Source of the DNA: Candidatus Sabulitectum sp. | GTDB lineage: Bacteria > Fermentibacterota > Fermentibacteria > Fermentibacterales > JCC-6 | Assembly: GCA_023145375.1 (NCBI GenBank) | Contig: JAGLDY010000012.1 | Coordinates: 109,861-173,860 of the forward strand | DNA length: 64,000 bases | Direction: 5' to 3' | Shown here: one piece after another, positions 52,732-62,029 of the stretch | Numbering within the stretch: the first letter of the stretch is position 1 | Layout of the letters: every line of letters starts with the position of its first letter | Translations under genes and position numbers: made by a program | Notes under the pieces: generated by a model | Seen by the model: the letters and a program-made list of their open reading frames with translations, nothing else | What the model was told of the DNA's origin: nothing | The model's database searches: none

Positions 52732-54029
52732 CACCGGCAGAAACTGTGAATTGGCTTAACCGGCATGTTATCGGGCAGGATCAAGCCAAGAGAACAGTTT
52801 CCATCGCCCTGAGAAACAGATACAGAAGAAAACAAGTACAAGAGCCCATGCAGTCTGAGATATATCCCAGTAATCTTATCATGATGGGACCAACCGGGGT
52901 AGGGAAGACAGAAATTGCCCGTCGGATGGCCAATCTTGTGGGAGCCCCCTTCGTAAAAGTTGAAGCCAGCAAGTACACTGAAACAGGTTATGTGGGCAGA
53001 GATGTGGAAGGCATTATTAGAGATCTTGTCCGCTCGGCGGTTAACCTCGCCACCAGCAGTGCCAGAGAAGAAAAAAGTGAAGAAGTGCGCACCAGAGTAA
53101 ACAAAAGGCTACTGGATGCTCTTTCCAAAACCGGTGTCGATTACGGGTCATCCGGAGAACTTGCTGACTTACTGGATCAAGGCAGGCTTGATCCCATTGA
53201 GATAGAGCTTTCGGTCACAGAGCAGGCTATTGGTGTAGAAGTATTCCCAATGATACCGGGTCAGGGATTCGATAATCAGATAAATGACCAGATGAAAAAA
53301 ATGCTGGACAAGGTCATAGGAAAGAGGCGAAAAAAGATAACGCTTCCAGTATCGGAAGCCAGAAAAAAGATCTTTGATGACGAGATGGCCAGAGTACTGG
53401 ACGGGGGAGACCATATCCAGGAAGGGCTGAAACTTGCCCAGGAAGAAGGCATCGTTTTCATTGACGAGATCGATAAGATAATCGGGTCTGAGGGCGGGAG
53501 TGGACCGGATGTCTCCAGAATGGGAGTTCAGAGAGATCTTCTACCACTGGTAGAAGGAAGTACCGTCGGAACCAGATACGGGCCTGTAAAAACCGATCAT
53601 ATTCTCTTTATTGCTGCCGGTGCCTTTCATGGAAGCAGCCCTGCTGACCTGATCCCTGAGCTTCAGGGAAGATTTCCACTTCGAGTTTCTCTTGACCCGC
53701 TTTCAGAAGATGATCTTCTCCGGATACTCACAGAGCCTGAAAGTTGCGTACTTGACCAGTACGTGCAACTTCTTGCAGCAGACGGGCTGGAACTGATCGT
53801 AGAGGATCAGGCGAAAAGAAAGATTGCATCTACAGCCAGGTTCCTGAATGAGGAGAAGGAAGATATTGGAGCCCGGCGTTTACGGTCCGTTCTCTCATTC
53901 CTTCTGGATGAATATCTATTCGGTGCCCCTGATATTATAAAGGGGAAAGTCAGGCTGACAGGAAAGAAGGCCACTTACAGACTTGGTACACTGGTTGAAA
54001 GAAAGAGCGAAGAGGGTTATATTCTTTAA
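52710..54029 (+). CDS. hslU: ATP-dependent protease ATPase subunit HslU (ClpY)
   Basis: A 439-residue AAA+ unfoldase that feeds HslV. Walker A GPTGVGKTE, Walker B IVFIDEIDK, the pore segment near TGYVGRDVEG, an intermediate I-domain (about residues 100-220) and the C-terminal tail YRLGTLVERKSEEGYIL, which docks into HslV, are all present. ATG 52710 with GGAGG upstream is chosen and lies 22 nt inside hslV; an ATG at 52728 in an ATGA overlap is a close alternative. It ends the topA-xerC-hslVU run. Confidence 0.96.
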   Translation: MRKKKIMTPAETVNWLNRHVIGQDQAKRTVSIALRNRYRRKQVQEPMQSEIYPSNLIMMGPTGVGKTEIARRMANLVGAPFVKVEASKYTETGYVGRDVEGIIRDLVRSAVNLATSSAREEKSEEVRTRVNKRLLDALSKTGVDYGSSGELADLLDQGRLDPIEIELSVTEQAIGVEVFPMIPGQGFDNQINDQMKKMLDKVIGKRRKKITLPVSEARKKIFDDEMARVLDGGDHIQEGLKLAQEEGIVFIDEIDKIIGSEGGSGPDVSRMGVQRDLLPLVEGSTVGTRYGPVKTDHILFIAAGAFHGSSPADLIPELQGRFPLRVSLDPLSEDDLLRILTEPESCVLDQYVQLLAADGLELIVEDQAKRKIASTARFLNEEKEDIGARRLRSVLSFLLDEYLFGAPDIIKGKVRLTGKKATYRLGTLVERKSEEGYIL

Positions 54030-54074
54030 CGGTTGTGCCTGTGATTATTTTGGCCAGTCTGGATAGGGGGAGGA

Positions 54075-54653
54075 ATGCACAGATCAGGTAACGAAGTTGC
54101 TTACAAAATTGTCTACTATGGTCCTGGTCTTTCAGGGAAAACAACTAACCTGAGGGGCATTCGTGATATCATAGCTCCAGAGAACAGAGGAAGACTGGTT
54201 ACCCTTTGCACAAGGTGCGAGAGGACTGTTTTCTTTGACTTTCTCCCTGTGAATTTCGCAAGGATCGGAGACATGCAGGTTAAGCTTCACCTGTACTCTG
54301 TTCCCGGTCAGGCATACTACGCTCTCAGTCGAAGGGTTATCCTTGACGGAATTGACGGTATCGTTTTCGTTGCCGACAGCCAGAAAGAAAGAGCAGAGGC
54401 TAATCTCAGCACCATAGATGACCTTGAACACAACTTGAAGAGCTATGGCCTGGATATGTCCACGATCCCAATGGTTCTTCAATTCAACAAGAGAGATCTG
54501 CCCGGAATAATGTCCACAAGCAGAATGAATACTGATCTGAACAAGTTCGACTGGCCCACTGTAGAGTCAGTGGCCATTGGCGGAACCGGTCCCGCGGAGA
54601 CTCTTAAGATCATAGCCACACATATTGCCAAGCGCCATGCGCGCACAGGCTGA
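54075..54653 (+). CDS. MglA/Arf-like small GTPase (copy 2)
   Basis: A 192-residue MglA/Arf-like GTPase, similar in plan to copy 1: P-loop GPGLSGKTTN, YSVPGQAYY in place of a classical DxxG, and QFNKRDL for guanine recognition. It lacks an MglB neighbour. A GGGGGAGGA run just before ATG 54075 is the ribosome site, closer than usual. It overlaps the GT-C-like membrane protein gene by 17 nt, so they may work together at the membrane. It sits right after hslU. Confidence 0.9.
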   Translation: MHRSGNEVAYKIVYYGPGLSGKTTNLRGIRDIIAPENRGRLVTLCTRCERTVFFDFLPVNFARIGDMQVKLHLYSVPGQAYYALSRRVILDGIDGIVFVADSQKERAEANLSTIDDLEHNLKSYGLDMSTIPMVLQFNKRDLPGIMSTSRMNTDLNKFDWPTVESVAIGGTGPAETLKIIATHIAKRHARTG

Positions 54654-56778
54654 TACCAGAAATCTCTTAACAGTTTCTTTCCTCCTGCTGTTCCTTATTG
54701 CAGGAGGGTACGTCTTTCGAACTGTCTTTGCGCAGATCGTAATGCCTCCTCCTGCAAGGATGCAGGGAGAAACAACCCAGGCCTACAGGTACACCAGGAT
54801 GGTCTCACAAGGCCATGGGATACCTGCTGTGGATTACCTCGTCATGCGCCCCGAGGGTATGGTAACATCAGAGAACTCTATTTTTGAGGAGTATATAACA
54901 GGGGGAATTCATAGATTGCTCGGAGGGGACTTGAACAGCTTCCTTGTATTGTTTTGTCGTCTTTTCCCTCTGTTCACCGTGCCGGTGATCTTCCTGTGGA
55001 TGCGCAACTCAACTTTCTCTATTGGTGAATCTCTTTCCGGCGCCGGACTTTATGCAGTTTTCCTTCCAGCTCTTCTCAGAACCAGAGGAGAAAGTCTTTA
55101 CAGAGAGACTGTGGCCCTGCCACTTATTACACTGACCCTTGCACTTACCGACATGGGTATACGAAGCGAAAAGAAAAATACTCTTAAATACACTGTTTCT
55201 GCGGCTATAGTTCTGTTTCTTGCACTTGCATCCTGGAAAGTCACCGGATTCATATCTTTCTTTCTTTTCACATGGCTGGCTTTCAGAAAGCCCGGGATCC
55301 GTGCGGTTCTTCCTCTGGCAATAAGCCAGCTGGCTGCTTCTCTATTCCTGGCCCACATGCGTCATGAAGGAGCGATTCTTTCTCCAGGCAGTATCATGGC
55401 TGTTGCAGCTGTTGTTTCATCGGCGTTTCACCACAGGGTGCTTCCATGGACAGGACTAATTGGGTCTCTTGCTACTGGAGCATTTATTCGTTCTTCGTCA
55501 TCAGGACATGTTGCTTCGGTAATTGCAGCGAAATTGAGATTTTTCTTCAGTCATCCTGAAGACCCATCCCTTCTTTCAGGCGACGCCCGTCTTTTCTGGG
55601 TAAGCGGGTATACCACTCCTTCAATCGGGCAGATCATTCTGCTTTTCGGTATTGCAATTGCTATGGCCTTGTGGGGATGGAAACCATTCCGTAAAAAAAC
55701 CGGCAGTTCCGCCATGTTCTTTTTTCTACCACTCTCCTTTGCGGGATATCTCTTCTTTGACAGACTTCATGTGCTTCTTGCAATCGGTATCATTCCTGCG
55801 GTAATTGCTGCTTCCCGAGGTCGCAGGTGGATGCTTCCGGTGATTCTTGCTGTTTTTGGACTTCAATCCATGTTTTCCCCGGGGCTTGTTACAATGCTTG
55901 CTTCCGCCGGTATTCACCTGGAGGATTCTTCCTCTCTTCTTGCAGATCCAGAACTGGATGACCTGATAGACTGGGCAGAAGGAAAGCAGGGAACCATGCT
56001 GTCTTTCTGGCATATTTCCGGACTGCTTTCCGCATACGCCGGGATGCCTGTGGTCACCCACACATTTTTTGAGAACAACAAGAACCGTGAAACAATTATC
56101 AGGTTTGCTGAATTGATGTACGGCACAGAAGAGGAAATGATAGGCTTCATGGAGGAAAAGGAAGCAGATTATCTTGCTTATCAGGCAGATTTCATTTTCG
56201 ACAGAACCCCCCAGGGACTTCTATATCTTGCAGGTTTAAAAGACATTGCTGACGGTTCTCTCGCAATAGGGCTTCACTACTACCCCCATTCTCTTGAAAG
56301 GCTTAAGATCGTCTGGCAGGGACCGTCCATCAGAGTATTTCAGCTTGATGGAGATTCATCCCATGTGAACAGGCAACCCCTCTGGGAAACCCGTTATGCT
56401 TCCTTCCTTCACGACAGAGATCTGGCAGGATTTGTTGTAAACTCCCCGGTTGAGGCCGGCATCCTTCTTGCCGATCAGGGAATCAACTCCGGGGAGCTGG
56501 AAAAGATATCCGCCGCTCTCCTGATCTTCTCAAATTTCAAGAACGATGTACCTTCAGACGCAGCTATCGGCCTTCTGCAGGAGCTTCTCATCAACCATCT
56601 TAATGGTGAATATCCTATTGAGTTCCTTGAAGAAGATTTTATCAGCTACCTTGAAGCCTGGGGGCCTGATCCCCAGATCCGTCTTGACCTGGTGAGACTT
56701 CTCAGAGCAGAAGACCTTACTGAAAGAGCAGAATATCACATGCAGATAATAGAAAGATCCGGAAGAAGCAGTCCATGA
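54637..56778 (+). CDS. Large membrane protein, STT3/GT-C-like, function unknown
   Basis: A 713-residue protein with about 12 membrane helices in the first 430 residues and a soluble C-terminal domain of about 280. The first periplasmic loop carries TQAYRYTRMVSQGHGIPAVDYLVMRPEG and a following EEYITGG, reminiscent of the STT3/AglB oligosaccharyltransferases, but I cannot assign it firmly. It would act on sugars or lipids outside the membrane. It begins inside the GTPase gene (ATG 54637) and joins dapF by an ATGA overlap. Confidence 0.6.
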   Translation: MRAQADTRNLLTVSFLLLFLIAGGYVFRTVFAQIVMPPPARMQGETTQAYRYTRMVSQGHGIPAVDYLVMRPEGMVTSENSIFEEYITGGIHRLLGGDLNSFLVLFCRLFPLFTVPVIFLWMRNSTFSIGESLSGAGLYAVFLPALLRTRGESLYRETVALPLITLTLALTDMGIRSEKKNTLKYTVSAAIVLFLALASWKVTGFISFFLFTWLAFRKPGIRAVLPLAISQLAASLFLAHMRHEGAILSPGSIMAVAAVVSSAFHHRVLPWTGLIGSLATGAFIRSSSSGHVASVIAAKLRFFFSHPEDPSLLSGDARLFWVSGYTTPSIGQIILLFGIAIAMALWGWKPFRKKTGSSAMFFFLPLSFAGYLFFDRLHVLLAIGIIPAVIAASRGRRWMLPVILAVFGLQSMFSPGLVTMLASAGIHLEDSSSLLADPELDDLIDWAEGKQGTMLSFWHISGLLSAYAGMPVVTHTFFENNKNRETIIRFAELMYGTEEEMIGFMEEKEADYLAYQADFIFDRTPQGLLYLAGLKDIADGSLAIGLHYYPHSLERLKIVWQGPSIRVFQLDGDSSHVNRQPLWETRYASFLHDRDLAGFVVNSPVEAGILLADQGINSGELEKISAALLIFSNFKNDVPSDAAIGLLQELLINHLNGEYPIEFLEEDFISYLEAWGPDPQIRLDLVRLLRAEDLTERAEYHMQIIERSGRSSP

Positions 56779-57590
56779 AAAAGAAAATACAATTTCTGAA
56801 GATGAGCGGTGCAGGAAATGATTTTATCATGGTTGACAACCGGGACGGTCTTTACTCCCTTTCTCTTCAGAAAAAGAATATTGCTGATCTGTGCAGAAGA
56901 GGGCTTTCCGTGGGAGCCGACGGACTTATTGAGATCCGGAACGATCCTGAAGAAGAGCACGCTTTCGCCATGAAGTACTACAACTCCGACGGTGGAGTCG
57001 CAGAAATGTGCGGCAATGGCGCCAGATGCATTTGCTGTTTCGCCGTGGATCTTGGAATTGCGAGGTCAGGGGTTGAATTCCTCTTTTCCAGCGATGCCGG
57101 CATCCACCGTGGCCTTGTTACAGGTAAAAATGAGGCCAGGGTCTGGCTCACAGAGCCTGTTCTCTACTTTACTGAAAAGTCCATTCGCACAGACAGAGAG
57201 ATCAATACAGGATTTGCTGACACAGGAGTGCCACATGCGGTGGTCTTTACTGATGATCTTGAAGATGGGTCCTTCGAGGAGAATGCATCAATACTTAGAT
57301 CACATCCCGAATTCGGCTCGAGAGGGGCAAATGTCAACTGGGTCAGTGTACTGGATGACGGTTCTATGAGTATGAGAACTTTCGAGAGAGGGGTTGAGGC
57401 AGAAACTCTTGCATGCGGTACAGGAGCAGTAGCTTCTGCTCTAATTGCCTCTGAAAGGTTTGATTCGATAACCCTTCCTGTTAGAATAGTCGCACGCAGC
57501 GGTCTTACTTTGACCGTAGGCAGAGACTCCATGGGCTGGTGGCTTCAGGGAGAGGCAAGGATAGTATACAGAGCGGAGATAGTAATTTGA
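56775..57590 (+). CDS. dapF: Diaminopimelate epimerase
   Basis: A 271-residue DapF that converts LL- to meso-diaminopimelate for peptidoglycan and lysine. Both active-site cysteines are visible: C79 in MCGNGARC and the second in LACGTGAVAS near residue 215, plus the KMSGAGNDF start and GVPHAVVF segment. The meso-DAP route indicates a Gram-negative-type cell wall. It follows the membrane protein gene by ATGA, and a tRNA-Gly gene comes 5 nt after its stop. Confidence 0.96.
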   Translation: MKKKIQFLKMSGAGNDFIMVDNRDGLYSLSLQKKNIADLCRRGLSVGADGLIEIRNDPEEEHAFAMKYYNSDGGVAEMCGNGARCICCFAVDLGIARSGVEFLFSSDAGIHRGLVTGKNEARVWLTEPVLYFTEKSIRTDREINTGFADTGVPHAVVFTDDLEDGSFEENASILRSHPEFGSRGANVNWVSVLDDGSMSMRTFERGVEAETLACGTGAVASALIASERFDSITLPVRIVARSGLTLTVGRDSMGWWLQGEARIVYRAEIVI

Positions 57591-57595
57591 AAAGA

Positions 57596-57671
57596 GCGGG
57601 CGTAACTCAGTTGGCAGAGTGTCAGCTTCCCATGCTGAATGTCGCGGGTTCGACCCCCGTTGCCCGCTCCA
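57596..57671 (+). tRNA. tRNA-Gly (CCC)
   Basis: A 76-nt tRNA with encoded CCA. Acceptor GCGGGCG pairs with the 3' strand (last pair G-T), D and T arms are normal (GGGTTCGACCCC), and the anticodon loop TTCCCAT gives CCC, reading GGG. It lies 5 nt after dapF and 19 nt ahead of the next gene, so it is probably processed from the same transcript. Confidence 0.96.
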
Positions 57672-57690
57672 GCATATCGTCTGGAAAATC

Positions 57691-58290
57691 ATGATCCTTC
57701 TAATTATGACAATCCTTACCTCCCTGCAAACTCCCGCTCAGGATATGTGGGCACTGAGGGCAGGGCGGGAAACCGCTGGGATCCCTTCTGCTGCAGGTGC
57801 ACTTGTTTACTACAACGCAGTTCACTCTCTCACCAGGGAATTCTCAACTGATGAGCTTATCAGGAGAATTGGCGGGGGAGACAGGTCATTGATAGTTCCT
57901 CTAACAGCACTTCTTGTTTCAGAAGGCAGGACTGATCTTGCAGAGATCTACTGGGGACTTGGCGGAATGGATCTCCCTGCAACAAGGAATGATCTTCTCA
58001 ACGCGCTGGCCTGGTTCGGTCGATACGAGCTTTACCCTCTCATGGCACTTGAGTCACCTGCTCCACCGGACATGGAAGGAACCCTCCACGCGGATCAATG
58101 CGGTGCTGTTTGTGCTCTTGGCTGGATGATACCAAGAGAGGACGGTTTGTTTCACCGTGAGGAACTGGTTTCATCTGCAGATATTCAGAGACTGGCAGGA
58201 TTTCTTTCTGTGATCGATCCGGGAATAACATACCTTTCCAAAAGATCACTGGACCACATATTCCAGACAACATCCAGGGATCCCCGATGA
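57691..58290 (+). CDS. Exported protein of unknown function
   Basis: A 199-residue protein with a short hydrophobic N terminus (MILLIMTILTSLQTPAQ), likely a signal peptide. The rest is helical with Leu-rich segments (LIRRIGGGDRSLIVPLTALLVSEG) and two AL-W repeats that look like a helical-repeat fold, but no family is recognised. ATG 57691 is chosen; the longer frame would start inside the tRNA. It is joined to the phosphatidyltransferase gene by an ATGA overlap. Confidence 0.6.
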   Translation: MILLIMTILTSLQTPAQDMWALRAGRETAGIPSAAGALVYYNAVHSLTREFSTDELIRRIGGGDRSLIVPLTALLVSEGRTDLAEIYWGLGGMDLPATRNDLLNALAWFGRYELYPLMALESPAPPDMEGTLHADQCGAVCALGWMIPREDGLFHREELVSSADIQRLAGFLSVIDPGITYLSKRSLDHIFQTTSRDPR

Positions 58291-58916
58291 ATCCAATCGA
58301 ATCTCAGCACAAACATCTGGAACAGCTGTCCCGGGGCATTGCAATGGTTAAAAGAACGCAGGAACATCTGCCTGTTCTGCCGGCCCTTGTATCCTGGGTT
58401 CGTATTGTTCTTCTTCCTTTCTGTTTATGGGCAGGATGGAATGAACATTACATCATTATGTTCTGGCTTTGTCTTGTGGCTGCTTCAAGCGACTATTTTG
58501 ATGGCTGGCTCGCCAGAAAACTAAAAAGATCAAGCACGCCGGGTAAAACACTGGATATCCTGGCTGACAAACTCTTCCTTTCGGTGATGCTGATCTTTCT
58601 GGCAAGGCTGGGTATTCCGAACGGATTACTTGCCATGATCCCCGCATGGTATCACATCACGGTTGTGCTTGGTCTGCTGGTAGTATCCTGGAGCATAAAA
58701 ATACCAGTTGTGGCAATAACCACAAGCGAGAGACTAACAATAATCCTCAGTTATGTACTGGTTCTAACCGCTGCAGGAACTTTTGCTTACGAGGACAAGA
58801 CTATCTTCAATAAACTCTTGTGGGTTGCTCAGATACTTACGCCCATCTCCGTAATATTCGGTGTGGTCAGCTACTTCAGATTCTCCAGGAGGCTCATTCA
58901 AAGGTATATGCAATGA
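58287..58916 (+). CDS. CDP-alcohol phosphatidyltransferase (PgsA-like)
   Basis: A 209-residue membrane enzyme of the CDP-alcohol phosphatidyltransferase family, making a phospholipid headgroup from CDP-diacylglycerol. The exact motif DG-x2-AR-x8-G-x3-D-x3-D is complete in FDGWLAR...PGKTLDILAD. About five to six helices follow the usual plan. PgsA (glycerophosphate) or a phosphatidylserine/inositol type enzyme are all possible. Overlaps both neighbours by 4 nt. Confidence 0.9.
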   Translation: MNPIESQHKHLEQLSRGIAMVKRTQEHLPVLPALVSWVRIVLLPFCLWAGWNEHYIIMFWLCLVAASSDYFDGWLARKLKRSSTPGKTLDILADKLFLSVMLIFLARLGIPNGLLAMIPAWYHITVVLGLLVVSWSIKIPVVAITTSERLTIILSYVLVLTAAGTFAYEDKTIFNKLLWVAQILTPISVIFGVVSYFRFSRRLIQRYMQ

Positions 58917-59584
58917 TCTTTATTGTTCTGACCCTGTTAACAGGTCTTTCTCCGCTGGAGATGGAACATGCGGGACTGCTTCCAGAAGCTGGAGCTGCCT
59001 GGGGAACAGAGAACGATCTGCCCGGACAGGTACGGATCATGGGCAGACTTATCGAGGAAGCCATTTATTCCGGCGATGGCAGAAGAGCGTTGCTTCTTGT
59101 CCTCGAGTTACAAAGTGTCCACAGTGATAATGACCTGGCTGATTTCTGGATGGCCAGGATCGCATGGACAACCGGTCTTTCGGAATACGCCGCAGATGAG
59201 TTGATGCTCATTTCTTCGTCGGATTCATGGCTTCTTCATCGATCCCGGGGCTTGTCTGCTCTATTCAGAGAAGACGGCGAGACGGCTGTGGAGGAACTGA
59301 CTATCTCAATCGCCAGTGCATCCACATCGAGAAGAGCTTTCTGGAGCGCGATCGACCTGTGCTCAGCGTATTTAAACACTGGTCAATACGAAGAAGCTCT
59401 TCATCTTTCCAGACTGATACGGGTACATTACCCCGGTGATGCTTTCGGTGATGTGATGTACGGTCTCTGTCTCCAGGTATCAGGTCAGTTTGGTGAATCG
59501 TCCAGAGTGTTATCCACTGTTGATCCATCAAACCCTGCAGCGGAACTTATGGCAAGAAGAATTATGGAAGGATTTGAGCAGTGA
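58913..59584 (+). CDS. Exported TPR-like protein
   Basis: A 223-residue protein with an N-terminal hydrophobic signal (MIFIVLTLLTGLSPLEM) and then tetratricopeptide-like helices (repeats of about 34 residues, for example LLHRSRGLSALFREDGETAVEELT and YLNTGQYEEALHLSRLI). It likely binds another envelope protein, but the partner is unknown. ATG 58913 in an ATGA overlap with the phosphatidyltransferase stop is the start; a longer open frame upstream lies within that gene. The next gene follows through GTGA. Confidence 0.65.
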   Translation: MIFIVLTLLTGLSPLEMEHAGLLPEAGAAWGTENDLPGQVRIMGRLIEEAIYSGDGRRALLLVLELQSVHSDNDLADFWMARIAWTTGLSEYAADELMLISSSDSWLLHRSRGLSALFREDGETAVEELTISIASASTSRRAFWSAIDLCSAYLNTGQYEEALHLSRLIRVHYPGDAFGDVMYGLCLQVSGQFGESSRVLSTVDPSNPAAELMARRIMEGFEQ

Positions 59585-60477
59585 AGTTGTTCAAGAAATT
59601 GTTCGGCACAGACAAACGGAGAGAAAGCAGGGTAATTTCAAACTGGCAGCCTTTCATATTCCCTTCAGATATTGAAAAACCGCAATCTCTTGGAGTCTTT
59701 ACTTCTTCCGACTTATCGGACGCGTGGTCTTCTGTCTACATGGCAAAAGCTCTTCAGGATGCTTACCCTGGTATACAGATCCATTTTGTAGCGCATCAGG
59801 AAGTGTTCGAACTTGCGGGGTTTCTCCCATGGGCACCAGAGATGCACATTTACTCAGGTGATCCCGGCTCTCCGGAACCATTGCCTCCTTCGGAGTTGCT
59901 CTTCTTCTGCCCCTGCCCTGGAGAAGACTTTCTGAAATTTGTTGAAAAGGCTTCTCCAAAGGCCTCTGTTTCTTCAGTTGACCATCCTGCTGTAAACATC
60001 AGGGTAAAAACAGCTGCTGATGTGTTTCCAGATAAGATTCATGGTATTTTGAATGTTCTGAAGATGAAAACCCGGACAGACTGGAAACCCGTTGTACCCA
60101 GAATTCTCGCAGAAAAAGCTTCAGCAATCCTTTCACCTGTTTCCCACAGAACACTTCCATACATTCTGGCAACAGAAGCTGCTGCTTCCATTTTCGATAA
60201 AAAAAGAGCAGAAGTTCCCTTGAAGATAGTTCTGGTTGACGGCAGGAACAGCAATGTCCCTTTGGACACTGGAGAGGGAACCATAGCGGGTATAGTAGCC
60301 GGTGCATCCGCTGTTGCCACAACACACAGGGATTTGTGGATCCATGCTCGGGCTCTTGGGATCCCGGTCATCGGACTGGACAGAAAAGGTACCTTTACCG
60401 GTTGGGGAGGCGAACCGGCAACCGGTGACACGCAGTTCCTTGAACAATGGGCCAGGCTCATAAGACACGGGTGGTAA
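59581..60477 (+). CDS. Divergent GT9/heptosyltransferase-like protein
   Basis: A 298-residue protein related to GT9 but with an altered N terminus (FPSDIEKPQSLGVF...). The C-terminal half keeps a GT9-like donor region: GTIAGIVAGASAVATTHRDLWIHARALGIPVIGLD. Its first 60 residues are basic and soluble, without a signal or helix. It probably acts in glycan assembly with the following cytidylyltransferase gene, but the enzyme activity may be reduced. It overlaps the TPR protein gene by GTGA. Confidence 0.6.
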   Translation: MKLFKKLFGTDKRRESRVISNWQPFIFPSDIEKPQSLGVFTSSDLSDAWSSVYMAKALQDAYPGIQIHFVAHQEVFELAGFLPWAPEMHIYSGDPGSPEPLPPSELLFFCPCPGEDFLKFVEKASPKASVSSVDHPAVNIRVKTAADVFPDKIHGILNVLKMKTRTDWKPVVPRILAEKASAILSPVSHRTLPYILATEAAASIFDKKRAEVPLKIVLVDGRNSNVPLDTGEGTIAGIVAGASAVATTHRDLWIHARALGIPVIGLDRKGTFTGWGGEPATGDTQFLEQWARLIRHGW

Positions 60478-60483
60478 TTTTCT

Positions 60484-60888
60484 ATGAAGAGAGTAATTAC
60501 TTACGGAACATTTGATCTTTTTCACATAGGTCATCTGAACATGCTCAGTCGTGCAAGAGCGCTTGGCGATTTTCTTGTTGTGGCAGTCTCAACCGATGAG
60601 TTCAATACAGGCAAGCACAAGCAGTGTGTTTACCCATACTCACACAGAGCGCAGATAGTAGAAGCGATCAGATTTGTTGACCTGGTCATTCCTGAGAACA
60701 ACTGGGAGCAGAAGATCGAGGATGTGAAGAAGCATTCCATTGACCTTTTTGTTATAGGACAGGACTGGGAAGGAAAATTTGATTTTCTTAAAGACTATTG
60801 CGAAGTGGTCTACCTGCCCAGAACCAGGAATATTTCAACAACATCCATAAAAAATACCCTTAAGAACGGTAGATCCATATCCAGATGA
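60484..60888 (+). CDS. Glycerol-3-phosphate cytidylyltransferase-like (TagD type)
   Basis: A 134-residue cytidylyltransferase. The HIGH motif is at residues 14-17, after MKRVITYGTFDLF, and the RNISTTSIK segment near residue 118 is the second signature. TagD makes CDP-glycerol, and related enzymes make other CDP-polyols. It feeds the TagB/TagF-like enzymes encoded just downstream (4-nt overlap). In a diderm such genes make phosphopolyol-decorated surface polymers rather than wall teichoic acid. Confidence 0.9.
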   Translation: MKRVITYGTFDLFHIGHLNMLSRARALGDFLVVAVSTDEFNTGKHKQCVYPYSHRAQIVEAIRFVDLVIPENNWEQKIEDVKKHSIDLFVIGQDWEGKFDFLKDYCEVVYLPRTRNISTTSIKNTLKNGRSISR

Positions 60889-61922
60889 AGCTGCTCTTTT
60901 ATGTATCAAAACTCTACTCTCTCCCTGTGGTCCAGCCTCTGATAACTGAGGCGGCTGCAGGGAAAGCAGAAATAGCCCTGTTTGTGAGTGCCAAGGTAAA
61001 GAAGAAGCTCCCGGAAGCATTTTCAGATATAAGAGTCTATACAGAGCTGAAAAATGCTGTCACCTATAACCCTGACTTTGTTCTCTCCCCGGGGAATTTT
61101 GTTGATTTCCGATTGCCGGGAATGAAGGTGGAGCTGTTCCACGGCATTGGAATAGAAAAACCGTCTCATTACAGGATCAGACATTTCTTCGACCTCTACC
61201 TTACTTCAGGTCCGGTGGTAACAGTCAGGTTCAAGAAAATGCAGGATAAGTACCGGTACTTTAATGTGATTGAGACCGGGTGGCCAAAGATGGACCACAT
61301 CCTTAATTACGACACAACTGACATTAGAAAAAAATTCCACATTACACCGGGGAAGAAGGTAATTCTCTACGCCCCTACTCACAGTAAAACCATGGAATCA
61401 GCAAAAGAACTGCTGCCTGTAATTGATTCAGTTATGAGATCAGACGAAGTCTGGTTCTGCAAACCCCACGAATTCATGGATAGAGAACTTCTCCAAAGCC
61501 TTCAGAACAGTCACTTCCGGATGATAGACCACTTTGATATTACGCCGTATCTTCACCTTGCTGATGTAATGGTCTCGGACACTTCTTCAGTTGTCTATGA
61601 ATTCATGGCTCTTGACAAACCGGTTGTGACCTTCAGGACAATGTCCAGACCGGACAAGGGTATTGACATCCATTCATCTGATGAACTCAGGGCTGCTCTG
61701 GACCGATCATTTGCATCACCGGGAGAGTTCTCTGATATGAGGAAAGAACACCTTCAGGAAGTTAACCCGCTGCTTGACGGGTCCATTTCCAGTGGAATAA
61801 TTGAATTGCTTCTGTCCATTGATCCCCACCGTCCAGCAGGTACAAGAAAAAAACCCCTTAATCTCTTTCGCAAGTTGCAGATACTCTACCACAGCCACTT
61901 CCGAAGCGGGTATCTCAGATAG
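60885..61922 (+). CDS. CDP-glycerol glycerophosphotransferase-like (TagB/TagF type)
   Basis: A 345-residue glycerophosphotransferase-like protein. It has an N-terminal part ending with FHGIGIEKPSHY, an APTHSKTM donor segment, KPHEFMD and VSDTSSVVYEFMALDKPVV, the family core. It should link glycerol-phosphate or a similar CDP-activated unit to a surface polymer, most simply using the TagD-like product. It starts in the ATGA overlap with the cytidylyltransferase gene. A promoter and the next transcription unit follow. Confidence 0.85.
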   Translation: MKLLFYVSKLYSLPVVQPLITEAAAGKAEIALFVSAKVKKKLPEAFSDIRVYTELKNAVTYNPDFVLSPGNFVDFRLPGMKVELFHGIGIEKPSHYRIRHFFDLYLTSGPVVTVRFKKMQDKYRYFNVIETGWPKMDHILNYDTTDIRKKFHITPGKKVILYAPTHSKTMESAKELLPVIDSVMRSDEVWFCKPHEFMDRELLQSLQNSHFRMIDHFDITPYLHLADVMVSDTSSVVYEFMALDKPVVTFRTMSRPDKGIDIHSSDELRAALDRSFASPGEFSDMRKEHLQEVNPLLDGSISSGIIELLLSIDPHRPAGTRKKPLNLFRKLQILYHSHFRSGYLR

Positions 61923-61932
61923 TTCTGTTTTC

Positions 61933-61961
61933 TTGCAGATCAAGCTGAGTATGATTATAGT
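61933..61961 (+). promoter_or_regulatory. Promoter ahead of the polyol nucleotidyltransferase
   Basis: TTGCAG (61933-61938) and TATAGT (61956-61961) with a 17-nt spacer, 69 nt before the GTG at 62030. A start near 61968 is expected. Confidence 0.55.
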
Positions 61962-62029
61962 TCTCTTCGATAATTCTGGTAATGTATTTTATAACAGCTA
62001 TAACCACAGGAAGTTACGCGCAGTAAAGA

